Shown piece after piece: positions 46,770 to 58,477 of a stretch of DNA of 64,000 nucleotides. The notes under the pieces are model-generated. The model was not told the origin of the DNA and made no database searches. It worked only from the letters and a program-made list of their open reading frames with translations. Location of the stretch: the NCBI GenBank assembly GCA_025200525.1, contig CM045761.1:95580182-95644181 (forward strand). Reading direction: 5' to 3'. Position 1 is the stretch's first letter. Each line of letters opens with the position of its first letter. The stretch comes from Camellia lanceoleosa. Its lineage: Eukaryota; Streptophyta; Magnoliopsida; Ericales; Theaceae. Both the position numbers and the translations under genes were made by a program.

Positions 46770-46990
46770 AGGACATGTTTGGTAATCTGCACTTGATATT
46801 ATATTTTTGTTGATATTAGTAGACATGTTTTTTGTGGATATTAGGAGACATGTTTGGTAATCCACATGCGGTTGATGTTGTATTTTTGTGGATATTAGTA
46901 GATACGTTTTTTGTGGATATTATGAGACATGTTTGGTAATCCGCATATAGTTGATATTGTGTTTTTGTGGATATTGTGCTGAAATTCGAT
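46770..46990. repeat. Three-copy minisatellite, 75-79 bp
   Basis: GACATGTTTGGTAATC starts at 46,772, 46,847 and 46,926, with TTTTTGTGGATATTAG between. It lies in T-rich sequence with no gene recognised. Confidence 0.75.
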
Positions 46991-47099
46991 TGTGATGTTT
47001 ATGCAAATGAATAGATTTTTGTATTGATTTGTAATAGATATTTTATTGAACAAGTTATTGAAATGCGTAGGGAATTTTTAGTGAAAAGAAAAAAAATTA

Positions 47100-47681
47100 A
47101 TTTGAAAATAGTACCCCCATTTTAAAAAAATTTATTTATTTTTAGCGACGAAATAAAAAATGTTGCTATTAGTTTTCAAAAAACATGACGAATAATTTTG
47201 TCATTAATGATATAATACCAAACAAATAGTCACATTTGCTAAATATTTCGTCGCTAAATTGAAATATTTGGTGACAAAATGTTTTTTGTCATTGAAGAAT
47301 TTTCTTTTGTGCTCATTTTAGTGATGAATTTTTTTTGTTGTCTTAATCTATATCATTGGTGAGGAAAACTTTCGTCACTAAAACCTATTTGGTGACAAAA
47401 TATTTCGTCACCAAAACAATTAAAATAAAATATTATCTAATTCTAGTGACGAAATTGATAATATAGAGGACAAAAAATGCAACATTTGGAGATGAAAAAT
47501 TTCGTCTTCAAAAATGAAAAATAAGTGATGAAACTATTTTTCGTCACCAGGTACTTTCAGCGACAACGTATAGGCGACAAACGTGGTGACAAATATTTTC
47601 GTCACAGATCACTTTGGTGATGAAAATTTGATATTTGGAGACAAAATCAGTCTGTCACCAAAGGCCTTTTTTGTTGTAGTG
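47100..47681. mobile_element. CACTA-type transposon end (truncated)
   Basis: The right terminus, read inward, is CACTACAACAAAAAAGGCC. Inside are many inverted copies of GTGACGAAA/TTTCGTCAC subterminal words (e.g. about 47,265, 47,391, 47,445 and 47,545), as in plant CACTA/EnSpm elements. No matching left CACTA end was found, so the inner boundary is approximate and the other end is deleted or decayed. No transposase. Confidence 0.65.
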
Positions 47682-47684
47682 GTA

Positions 47685-48745
47685 ATAACAGCGAAAAATA
47701 AGGACCTTCCTCTCAGAAAGTAGAATTGTCAGGTAATTTTCCATGGAAATGTTGAAGGGTAGGCAAAGGGAATGAACCAAAGACGGAACAAGGTCCAAAC
47801 ATTGTGAAATACAAAGAACGAAAAGAAAGAAAAGGCTCAAAATACTTATAGATTCTAAACGAAGGACGCTCGAGCAAAAGAAGACTGAAGCACTTGCAAT
47901 CAAGTAGGAGGAACTAAAGGGTTAAAATGGTGAAGTCTTTTCGGAACCGAATGGGCAAATGCAACAGTTTTTTGAAATCGCAATAAATGATGGTGCAGGA
48001 GAGAGTGAAGAGACGCAAAGCTTTACATATTCTCCATTATCTATCATGTTAGATATGTGAATACATGTCTAGCATGCCCCCGAATTTCAAGGCATGTGGT
48101 GTGATCCAAGTTTGTTTCAATTAGCTGAATGAAGTTGGTCTAACAAAGGTTGAGCACGCAGGCCATTTGGAGTATGAGTTAACCAAGTGCTCGGGGAGCA
48201 ATTGTGGGAGTCGAGTAAAAATAAATCTAATCAACAAACAAAGTACATCCAAGCCCATCTGTGATGGGCCCGATTTAGCTGAAGCCCACTACACTCAAAG
48301 AAGTCATTGCCAAATAAGTACAAATGGTAGAAGAGTGGGCTGAGTTAAAGGCACTTGTGCCGTGCATCTGAGTTGAATATATCAGGTGAGTCGTTATGGT
48401 CCCATTAGGTAGGGTCAACTGTCCCTTTCTAAAAGGTATAGTAAGGAGATGGGCCTTGACAGAGTGATGATAAAGAGTTAAGTTACATGAAGAAGATATA
48501 AAAGGAGGAGGAGGCTGAATGAGGAAGTTTGTTCTAAATAACTTGCACTCTAAGAAACAAAAGACTATTCTTTCTAAAGAAACTAATTTGCTTGTCGGAG
48601 TGCTAATTTTGATACTACCAACCGAAGCTTTTCTTCTATTTTAGGTGACACCTCAAGAATCTTTCAAGGGCTTGTTTGAATTAAAAGAGTATTCTAAAGC
48701 TACTCCCCACAATAACCATTGGATTATATTAGATCGGTGGTACTA
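47685..48745. other. Possible degenerate LTR remnant
   Basis: Includes TATAAAAGGAGGAGG (about 48,498) and then CTTGTCGGAGTGCTAATTTT and a following ACACC, words often seen downstream of the TATA box in plant retrotransposon LTRs. No clear ends, no coding sequence. Weak assignment. Confidence 0.3.
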
Positions 48746-48753
48746 CATGCACT

Positions 48754-49248
48754 TAGGGCTGCAAATGAACCGAGCTGTTCGTGAACAGGCTCGGCTTGGT
48801 AAGGGCTCTGCTTGGCTCGTTTAGTAAACGAGCCGAGCTCGAGCTCGATTATTGGGCTCGTTTTGTTAACGAGCCGAGCTCGAGCTCGCATGTGTTCGGC
48901 TCGGTAGGCTCGGCTCGTTTATCTATAATTAAATTATATATAAATACATTATTTATATATTAAAAATATATAAATATATATATAAATAATAATATAAAGG
49001 CATTTTTTATATATTAAATAATATAAATAATATTTTTTATTTAAAAATTTATATTTGAATAATATAAATAATATTAAAAAAAATTTATCGAGCCGAGCCG
49101 AGCTCGAGTTCGACAAAAATTAACGAGCCGAGCCGAGCTCGAGCCCACTCCCTTATCGAGCCGAGCTCGAGCTCCATAAACGAGCTCGATAACTTAACGA
49201 GCCGAGCTCGAGCCCAGCAAGGCTCGGCTCGGCTCGTTTGCACCCCTA
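48754..49248. mobile_element. hAT-type MITE, 495 bp
   Basis: Ends TAGGGCTGCAAATGA and (read inward from the right) TAGGGGTGCAAACGA, with a perfect 8-bp target duplication CATGCACT at 48,746-48,753 and 49,249-49,256. It is full of GAGCCGAGCTCGAGCTCG words in both orientations around an AT-rich middle, and has no transposase. The terminal sequence matches the larger hAT element that starts at 58,478. Confidence 0.92.
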
Positions 49249-49479
49249 CATGCACTAATTAATGTATATACTGGTATACCAACTAGTGCTATGCCATTAT
49301 TATTGATCCCACCTATTATACAAATTACAAATATCTAAAACATCTAAAATTATATCACATAATCGTCTGTTAATATACTAATTAGTATATTAATTGATGC
49401 ATCTAGTATTATTTATATTAGGTATAAAATTCTCTATGCCCAAATCCCTTTGTCTCCCTTATTCCTATACACTTAGGGT

Positions 49480-49725
49480 CTTGTTATGGTGTGCAACTTA
49501 CACTTTACACCTTATACCTTACACTTACACCTTATACTTACACCTTATACTTAAAATTACACCTTATACTTACACCTTTTTTGAGGTTGCATATGGTATG
49601 CAACCCACTTACACCTTACACCTTACACTTACACCTTATACTTACACTTACACTTACACCTTACACTTACACATTTTGTGAGGTTGCATATGGTGTGCAA
49701 CCGTAAGTAGGTTGCACACTTAAGA
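49480..49725. repeat. CTTACACC/CTTATACC microsatellite with TGCAACC words
   Basis: Variable copies of CTTACACCTTATA between three copies of a GTTGCATATGGTRTGCAACC-type inverted motif (about 49,480, 49,583 and 49,683). Reading frames here are repeat artefacts. Confidence 0.75.
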
Positions 49726-50285
49726 AAAGTCCATACACTTAACCATTGGACTATACTTTGAAATTTACAGTACTTGAAATTTCTACATCATCTAAAAGTT
49801 GGGCGTATATTGAATAAAAAGGTGAGAAGAATTTGACGATAACGAATCTTTAACCATTTGAACAATGTTAGAAATACTTAAAATATGATTCCTAAATTCT
49901 TTACTAATGATTTGGCTAGGTGTTGGATCTTAAGTGATTAATTTTTAAATAAATTAATAATTGACATAAATAATTCACATCATTATAAGTAAATTAAGTA
50001 GTTCTAAGCTTTTTTTAAAAAGGAAAGAAATCCACTTACACATGCACATGATCGTATACCAGAAATTTTTCTGTGGCTTTGTCTCGACGAATTCCTAATG
50101 GTTGGATTATAGTTCAAAATTTACATGCTTTGAGATTCTTCCATGATTTAATAACGGATTCCATTAGAATAGAGCGGAAAAAAAATTGGAAAATAATTTT
50201 TTTTGATAATTGGGCGTATGCATGTTATCTGTAATTGTGATGTCAAATTGTTTTTCTTTTGTGAAGGCAAAGTTATATAAACCTA

Positions 50286-50662
50286 GACTAAAACAAATAA
50301 AATTTTTAAAGATCAAATGTTTTGGTCTTTAAAAGTGAAAATTTTGTTGTAAAAGATATTTAAGGATCAATTTCTATTGTCATGAAAATAATCGAAAAAA
50401 GTCGTCCCTAAAAGTCTAAAACAAGTCTTTTAGTGACAAAATTTTGAAAATATCACTAATAAATAGACTTTTAGAGACAAAATAATTTGGTCTCAAAATG
50501 GTTAAGTTTCTTAGGCAAAAAATTTGATCCCAAAGGGATAATAATTTATCACTAATGTCTAATTTTTGTTGCTAAAAATAAAATAATGGCGCTTTTATTT
50601 GGTCCTTAAAAAATAATTTTGTTCCTAAATTTTGGTCTCTAAAACCTTAATTTTTTGTAGTG
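50286..50662. mobile_element. CACTA-like MITE, 377 bp
   Basis: Right end read inward is CACTACAAAAAATTAAGG; the left end GACTAAAACAAATAAAA matches it at about 17 of 22 positions. A 3-bp duplication CTA flanks both sides (50,283-50,285 and 50,663-50,665). The interior has GTGACAAAA/TTTTGTCTC-type words. No coding capacity. Confidence 0.6.
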
Positions 50663-50665
50663 CTA

Positions 50666-51959
50666 GTAAAAAGATCAATGAGTAATATTAGGAATTATGA
50701 AAAAAATAATATAAAATATTTTATGAAGATTCTTCATTTTTGGATTACACATACAATAAAACACCACACAAAAGATGAAAAATCTTTATAAAATATTTCA
50801 TATATATATATATATATATTTTTTTTTATGATTCCTGAAATTACTCAGTAGAAGTGCTATGAACACATAATAACTAACAACATAGGGGACAAATCATTTT
50901 TCTCGCATATATATGTCTTATTCTAAAAAAATAATAATAAATAAACAAATAAATAAATCATCTTTATAAACATTATTTCCATGAATGCAAATGCAAACAT
51001 TAATTAAACACCAAAACAAAAATATTTATATGCTGATAAAAAAAAATTAATATACTTTTCTGAATAATTTTTTAAATATTTTTTCGAAGCATGTAATATT
51101 GTTATAAATCAAATCAACATCCCAAAAAAGGTCAACAACATATTTCAGTTAATAATAATGTTATAAACTTAGAAATCTATTTAAAATATAAATCAAGGCC
51201 TATATTGAGTTTGGCTCACACTCCACTCACTTTAATTCTATACCACACAATGACTTTTGGAGTAGAATTTATTATAAGTTTTCATGTTCATAACACTTTT
51301 TGTGCAGTTAATATCATATAATGGAAAAATTATTTAGTGATTTTAAGACAAATTTATATGATGTCTCAACTTGATATTTATTAATTAAAATATTAAAACT
51401 AAATAATTTTTGTTGAATTTTAAAAGATAATTTGATAAATATCAAGGGATGAATAACTTGAAACAACGCTTCAATACGACTAAATATTCACTCCACACGG
51501 TGTGGCCCATGTCAGCAACATAAATAAAAACAAAAGAAATCCTCTTGAAGAACAAGAATAACATGATTAAACTATTAAATCAAGAACAAGAATGATACAA
51601 ATCACTAAAACATCATCACTAATATCATTACTAATGATGTGATAAGTCCTAAAAAAAAAAAAAAAACTTAGACACAAAACACATGTAACAGTGGATTCAC
51701 AACATTAATACAACCACTAAAAATGTAAGTTCCCAAACGGGGCCTAATTAGTTGTCTGTATCATTTTTCAATCAAGAATAAGATTGACAATTGTGCTTCA
51801 ATAAATGCAACCCACGATTGTCGTTTTTCATTGCACGACAAAATGGCAAGATCAAAACTTTATGAAAATCATAACACTTTCTTGAAGAAATAGAGACACC
51901 AAACAAGACCTAATCATAAAAAAGATACATAAACTCCAAATGTCCAGACACAAATATAA
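50666..51959. other. AT-rich intergenic sequence
   Basis: No gene seen. Contains a short (TA)n run at about 50,803-50,818, poly-A tracts and ATAA-rich simple sequence. Confidence 0.5.
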
Positions 51960-52410
51960 TACAACTTCCAAAACCCTAAAATAGAAAAAGTAAAAAAAAA
52001 ATCTTCTACTTACTTCTAATTTCATCCATGAAAACGATCAAAACTCAATCTTTCAACATTTTCAGCCAGTCTCAATGATCAAAACTTTATGAAAGATAGA
52101 CACAAACAAACAAGAACTAATCAAGCTTTACAGATACAAAAATCAACTTCTAATTCATCTGTAAAATCAATCAAGACTTGATCTTTTGTGCCAATCCAAC
52201 AATCAACCGGTTCAAGATTAAAACTTTACGAATGATAAGGAGAGATGCAAAACAAAACCTAATGAAATTTAAAGAAATTAACTACTCCGAATGTGCATAC
52301 ACAAAAAATATAATACACAACTTCCAAACCCTAAAATAGGAAAAACAAAACGAAAAGAACAATGCACTCACTTCTAATTCCATCCAAGATTCGATCTTTT
52401 CCATCCAGTT
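51960..52410. repeat. Degenerate local duplications 3' of the DUF7086-type gene
   Basis: Words ACTTCTAATTYCATCC, AACTTCCAAAACCCTAAAATAG and CGATCAAAACT recur at about 51,963, 52,013, 52,147, 52,319 and 52,371, the last copy running into the gene's 3' end. This is probably the duplicated 3' UTR of the minus-strand gene. Confidence 0.45.
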
Positions 52411-53262
52411 TCAACGATCAAATGGTCCATTGGAATCGAGCTGTTTGCACAAACCAAGATAAGTCAGATACAGAACCCGATCTTTTGCCCCAGTCCTATG
52501 GTTCTTGGTGTGCTTGCAGAAATACTTCAACTGTTCAAGAGTACAGCAACCCAGCATCTGACCGAGAAGCAAAAACAGCCAATTGATGGATTTCTTCTTC
52601 TCCGCGATGATGGGTTTCATGCTATGTTCTTGTTGGCAGAACTTGCAGGAGGGAAGATTGGGGTTCATCCAGATAGCGGGAGCACGGTCGTGCATGGTGG
52701 CTTTGTGGTCGGCGATAAAGGTCCCGACTTCAAGAAACTTCTGGCGGAGATCGAACTCCAATTCGTAGCTTCTCTCGCAGCGCTTGCATTGGACATAGCC
52801 GACTATGGTGAAGATTTGGTTGGAAATGAGGTGGTCGAGGCTGTGGACGGTGGCTCGCCTGTTGGTGGCCCAGGGGAATGGGGCCGGGACCAAGTCGCTC
52901 TTGCCCTCGCGGGAGCCTGTGTGGGATTACGGCGAGCACGGAGGGGGCAGGAGGGGCCAGCAGGAGAAGGCGGAATGAAGAGTGGGTGGGAAGGGGGAGT
53001 TGGAGGGGAGTTGGGGAGGAGGGTGGGAGAGGAGGGAATGGAGTGGTGGTGATTGTGGTGGTGGTGGTGGTTGTGGGAGGCGAGGAGGGCGGTGGGGAGT
53101 GGGGGGGTGGAAAGAGAGAGAAAGAGAGAGAGAGAAATCGGTGGACTCATCATCTTCTTGGTGGATGTCAGGGAATTTGGTAATGGGAATCTGGAAATCG
53201 TGACTGTCCTTTCTCTTGCGGTTCAGTTCTTGATTGTTGGCCATGTCGCCTTGGTTGTTCAT
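52411..53262 (-). pseudogene. DUF7086-type plant gene, frame-damaged
   Basis: The C-terminal 160 residues are very like a conserved plant family of unknown function (DUF7086): PAPFPWATNRRATVHSLDHL, the CxxC pairs in CKRCERS and CKFCQQE (a likely zinc ribbon), then KKKSINWLFLLLGQMLGCCT and KHTKNHRTGAKDRVLYLTYL, ending GPFDR. The N-terminus begins MNNQGDMANNQEL at 53,262 and is followed by Ser/Leu and Pro/His-rich sequence. The frame is closed by a TAA at 52,927-52,929. Between about 53,110 and 52,910 the family-like residues (ARRNPTQAP) lie in the +1 frame, implying two compensating indels: one near the CT microsatellite (53,113-53,135), one in a C-run (52,907-52,916). Either a pseudogene or assembly error at simple repeats; the 3' half is open. 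Confidence 0.75.
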
Positions 53263-53263
53263 T

Positions 53264-53265
53264 GG

Positions 53266-53296
<31 letters not shown>

Positions 53297-53422
53297 CAAG
53301 AAACAGAGCGAGAGATTGCAAGAAATAGAGCGAGAGATTGCAAGAAATGAAGAAGAAAGAAATGGGTTGAGAGAGAGAGAGAGAGAGAATAAATAGATAT
53401 ATATATATATATATATATATAT
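53264..53422. repeat. (GA)n and (AT)n microsatellites in the 5' region of the DUF7086-type gene
   Basis: (GA)n at 53,264-53,293 and 53,368-53,388 with GAAATAGAGCGAGAGATTGCAA-type repeats between, then (AT)n at 53,397-53,422. On the gene strand this is a CT-rich leader, common in plant 5' UTRs. Confidence 0.8.
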
Positions 53423-55714
53423 AATGGAGGAGATAGAGATGAAGAAACAGAAATTGAGTGAGATTGAAGTTGGATTTCGAATTCAAAAATGTCGGTTCAA
53501 ATTCTATTAAGTTGGGGGATGGGATTGGGGTAAGACTACTAGGGTTTTGCATTCCCGCGTTTATGTACAAAGGGAGGCCGAGACTGACGAGAGTGAGTGG
53601 GTAATGGGTAGTGATACAATACGACACAGCTCCCGTTTGGCATATCAGTTCGAGGCTATTAGGTTAAAATGGTTTTTTTTAAAAAATAAAATAAATTAAA
53701 AAATTAATAAGAAAATATCATATTTAAATTATAATTATTATTATTTTTTTTTAACAAAAGTTAAAAAAAATTAAAAAACTTAACTCAAATAAAACTTTTA
53801 ATCCCAAATTAAAATAATTAAAAAATTAAAAAACTAAAAAACCTACCCACTTCCCAAATGAAGCCATACTACCACAACGCTACTGCTGCTGCGTTTACGT
53901 GTGTTCCTTGTATTATTACGTATCATGAAATTGTATATATATATTAGTGGTAACTTGTGCTATACACGAGCAAATAACAAAAATGTTATAAATAATATTA
54001 AATATGTTAAAAATTAATAACAAAATTCTATGACATTAATTTAGATAGGTACTTAAATAATAACTTTGATTGATCTCAACTAAAAAAGAAAGATTAGAGT
54101 GAAATTCTATAAATATATGATAAAAATAAAAATAAATTAAGTTTAAATTTAAAGATAAACTATAAGAATATAGAAAGTGAAAATAAGATAAATCTTAGAA
54201 AAAGAATAAACTTAATTGAAAATCAAGAGTAAGAGTAGATCCTGTAAATATAAGATAAAGATTAAAAAAAAAAAATCAAGTGTAAATGTGAAGATAAATT
54301 ATAAGAATATAGAAAGAGAAATTTAGATAAATCCTAGAAAAATGAGATAGAGAGAAATTTAGTAAATATCAAATGAAGATTGAAAAAAAAAAAAAAATCA
54401 AAGTTGAAATTTAAAAATTCAAAAATAAGATAAGATAAACTTGATAAGACAAATAATAACTGGAGAGAATAATAATTTAAAAATTAGATAAGAGTAAAAT
54501 GCCACCTATGTTTTTTTTAAATTTGTACAAAAAGAACTCAAAAATAAGAACCGTAGTAAGTTAAAAATTATATAAGAGTTAAATGCCATCTATAATTTTT
54601 TTAAATTTAAATTTTGTGTAGTTAAAAAATAAACATTTATGTTATCTTAATATACAAATTTAAACTCTATTTTTAATAGTTTTTGTATTCTAAAGCTATT
54701 TAATTACAAACATAATTCAAGGATCACTTTTATTTTTTTAAATTTGTTTTGTGTCTATAACCTATAAATTTCAACAACTTTCATATTTTGAAGATACTAA
54801 ATAAATTTAAAAAATGAACATCACTTTTTTTTTTTTTAAACATCTTGGTTAGTTTTATTTTTTACTTTATGTTATATGATAATATAATCATTCATTTAAA
54901 TAATAAAATCTTAACCATAAATCACACATGAATATTTATATGACATTGACACGTGAATATAAAATTTAACAATCACAGAAATTTTTTTCTTACCTATGAT
55001 TTTTGTCTAAATACATAAAACATATTTGTTCAAATTAAATTTTAAAATTTTGATCATTAATATGTAATGTGTTTATAATTTCAACACAAAGAAAGTTGAA
55101 TAATAATTTTTTTTAATAAAAAAATTAACTAAACTTTTATTGAAATATTCACATATTGAATCCAATCTGTTTAAAAATTACATAACATTCAATAATGTAA
55201 TTGCAATTAACTATTAAATATTAATTAAGTACAAAACATGTATATTGAGTTTTTGCTTTTCGAATGGATCCAAATGACATCGTCTACAATTGGTTTTCGT
55301 TATATAAAGAGTATTATGAATTGAAAACAAAGTAATTTATTTATATATTCATTAAGGATTTTGAAATCCAATCTTGTGCTTAAAATATTCCCTTGTGTAG
55401 ATGACTTTTTACTACAAAAGAGAAACTTATCATTTAAAAACTTAATCCTACTCACTACATATATGTAAAGAAACAAATTTAAACACATCTACTTCATTAT
55501 TATAATTTCAACAACTTAGATTATGAAGAAAAAAAATTAAATACACCAAATAAATTAAAACTAAAGCTAAAACAAAAAAAATCTGTAAAAGAAAAAATAG
55601 AGCAAAAAACATAATATGAGATTTCAAATATATATTTCTTTTCACATAAGAAAAATCTTGCATAATTGGTTAAATCACCTATTTAATTTCTCTGCAAGGT
55701 TCTTCTGTTCTCCA
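53423..55714. other. AT-rich intergenic sequence
   Basis: Very AT-rich with poly-A and poly-T runs. Words AAGATAAATTATAAGAATATAGAAAG recur at about 54,150 and 54,290, a weak local duplication. No gene recognised. Confidence 0.5.
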
Positions 55715-56398
55715 ATATTTTTGTCCAATTTCATATTGTCATGGAAGTAAGGTTTTGAAATTCATAATCTAATTTATTTTATTTTTTTTCAAATATCTTT
55801 GAGTAAGATATAAATTTGATGAAGGAATTTGAATTAGAGTCAAACTCATCTTTTATCTATAAATATTTTGAAAAAATCCTATCCATATGATATTGTATAT
55901 ATCCATACCTAAGTAATTAAAAAGTGAAATAAAATATATTAAAAAAGAGGAAAAAAATAGAAAAAGAGAATGAGAGAAGAATAGATGTGCCACCTAAGAA
56001 AGAGTTTAATGAGATGTTAGGATTGAGAATTTAGAATTTTTTAAAAGATCACTACATTTGATATTTTTGCCCAATTTCATATTGTCATGGAGATAAAGTT
56101 TTGAAATTTATAATTTAATTTAATTTTTTTTCAAATATCTTTGAGTAGGATATAAATTTGATGAAGGAATTTGAATTAGAGTCAAACTCATCTTTTATCT
56201 ATAAATATTTTGAAAAAATCATATCCATATCATATTATATATATCCATACCCTAAGTAATTAAAAAGTGAAATAAAATATATTAAAAAAGAGGAAAAAAA
56301 ATAGAAAAATAGAATGAGAGAAGAATAGATGTGCCACCTAAAAAAAAGTTTAATGAGATATTAGGATTGAGAATTTAGAATTTTTTAAAAGATCACTA
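55715..56398. repeat. 346-bp tandem duplication
   Basis: Copy 1 starts ATATTTTTGTCCAATTT at 55,715 and copy 2 starts ATATTTTTGCCCAATTT at 56,061. The copies stay aligned to AAAAGATCACTA with few differences. A (GATA)n microsatellite (about 56,399-56,420) follows copy 2. Confidence 0.9.
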
Positions 56399-56420
56399 TA
56401 GATAGATAGATAGATAGATT

Positions 56421-58477
56421 AATAAAAGTAATTTTTTTTTTTATGCTTCACGTTAGCATATATTTTCTTAATTATATATAAAATTTTACACAAATTCAAA
56501 CCTAATTTAAATTATACTAGCTTTACTTATTTTATATAGACTCTATTTGACAAATATTTTTTTTCTATGAGATAATTTACAAACCAAATACTTATTTTGC
56601 GTTTCATGTTTTTCTTAATTCTTTTAAGGTATTACGATTTTTTTAATGCTAAATTGTCTTTTTTTTTTCTCCTTATTTTCCCATGCATTATTCTATATTC
56701 AATACCAATTCTATATTATTCTATATTATGGATTTGTTTTTTAAATTTTATAATAATTCTATATATGAAATTATACTTCATTTCCTACATTATTTTATAT
56801 AATCACAGCTCACAGGAGGAAAAAACTGTACAACAATAATACTTTCGAAGAATTTCTAAAGTTTGGATTACTACTTGAGTTACATTTTTAATTGTTAAAT
56901 AGTAAGTTCTTTTATGTATATGATAATTACACTTTTATAATACGATAGAACTAAATTATCAAAATACATAAATAATTTAACTAAAATTAATATATATAAG
57001 TACTCAAATAACAATTTTATAGAATGACAGCGCCAATATTATCAAAATAAATAATTAAAATTATTTTTTTATAATATACATTGTACTATCAAATATTTTT
57101 TTTAAAAAAAAAATAGAACGTGCATTGCATGGGTCAACTGCGAATAAATATTATGAAACTAATTTAACGGTAGTTGTATAACATTTAATAAAATATTATA
57201 AACTAATCCAAGAATAATTTTTTTTTTATAAAGACTTTGTATAATATTTCTTCCATAATACCTAACATTATTGTTATTATTTGCTTCATGAAGCCTATTT
57301 TATTGCTAAATGACATCTTTGTGGTTTTAGCATTCATTTTTCATCAACCAAAATATAAGAAGATTCCTTAAAACAAAAACAAATAAATAAATAAATAAAA
57401 AGGTAAATTATGTTAAAAAAATACGATAAATTTCATAATTTTGATATAATTATATTAGACTTTCTTATAATTTTAATTTACATAAGACTTAGTTATATTT
57501 TTATCAATAATTCAATAATTCGTTAGTCATATGGATAAAAATATAATGTTTTATATTTTATTTTTGTTTATCTTTATGTTTTCACACCTTTTGCATTAAT
57601 TAGAGTTTCTTTTATTTTATTACAAAAGTTGAGGCCAAACTATAAAATTTGTTGTATTTTTTTTTATTTTTTATTTTCAATTCTCAAAGAAGATCAATGC
57701 AATTTAGCATTTCAAACAAAAAAAAAAAAAACATCTTAATGTTTTGTTTGACAACTTAATTCGCATTTAAAATTGAATTTATAAAGTGAAAATCAATTAA
57801 ATTCATTTGAGATATATACTTCGCGTCACTTAAAAGTTTTAGTAATTATTTAAAATGTAAGTCTCGTCTTCACCATCACCACCACTACTAAACCCTTCCT
57901 CCTTCACTATTATTACCACCACCACCACCACCATGCCTACTATTATTGCCATCGTTGTCACATGCACCACCATCAATTCATTATTACTACGTTGACATCA
58001 TCACAAGAGACAATATCATTACTTCACTATCACTATTAAAATCACCACTACTATTACAACCACGTCTTGACTACTATCTCCATCACAGTTATCGCAACCC
58101 TCTATTGCCACCACCACCTGTCTCTAACTTTCACTGCGCTATCCTTCTACCATCACAACAACTACTATTATCCACCTACACCACACTTACAACTCTACCT
58201 CTCATTACCAATGCCATAGTTGTCGACACTGCCACCTCTAATTGCAGTTGCCATCACCTCCCCACTATCGCAATATTAAAATTAAAAATAATAAATTTTA
58301 AATTTCATCATATATATATGTCAAATAACTTATTTTAGTTGAATACTTAGATTTTTATCAAATATTATCTAAATGTTCAGAAAATTCTTCATAAAATGAG
58401 ATACAAAGATAAAAGGTGAGCCCACATCTGAACCCCACCACCTCACTGATGTGGGTCTGATACCACTGTCTCACATC
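56421..58477. other. AT-rich intergenic sequence with CAC/ATT-rich tract
   Basis: No gene recognised. 57,870-58,260 is rich in CACCAC, CACTAT and ATTATT trinucleotide words, which opens a 130-codon frame of low complexity with no family resemblance. Confidence 0.45.

Noticed and set aside
49480..49725. Interstitial telomere repeat
   Set aside because: The words are CTTACACC and CTTATACC, not CCCTAAA/TTTAGGG.
52498..53052. Plus-strand 184-codon frame
   Set aside because: Lies exactly opposite the DUF7086-type gene, whose residues are family-like; the plus frame is a shadow.
57946..58338. 130-codon plus-strand frame
   Set aside because: Driven by CAC/ATT trinucleotide words; low complexity, no start context or family.
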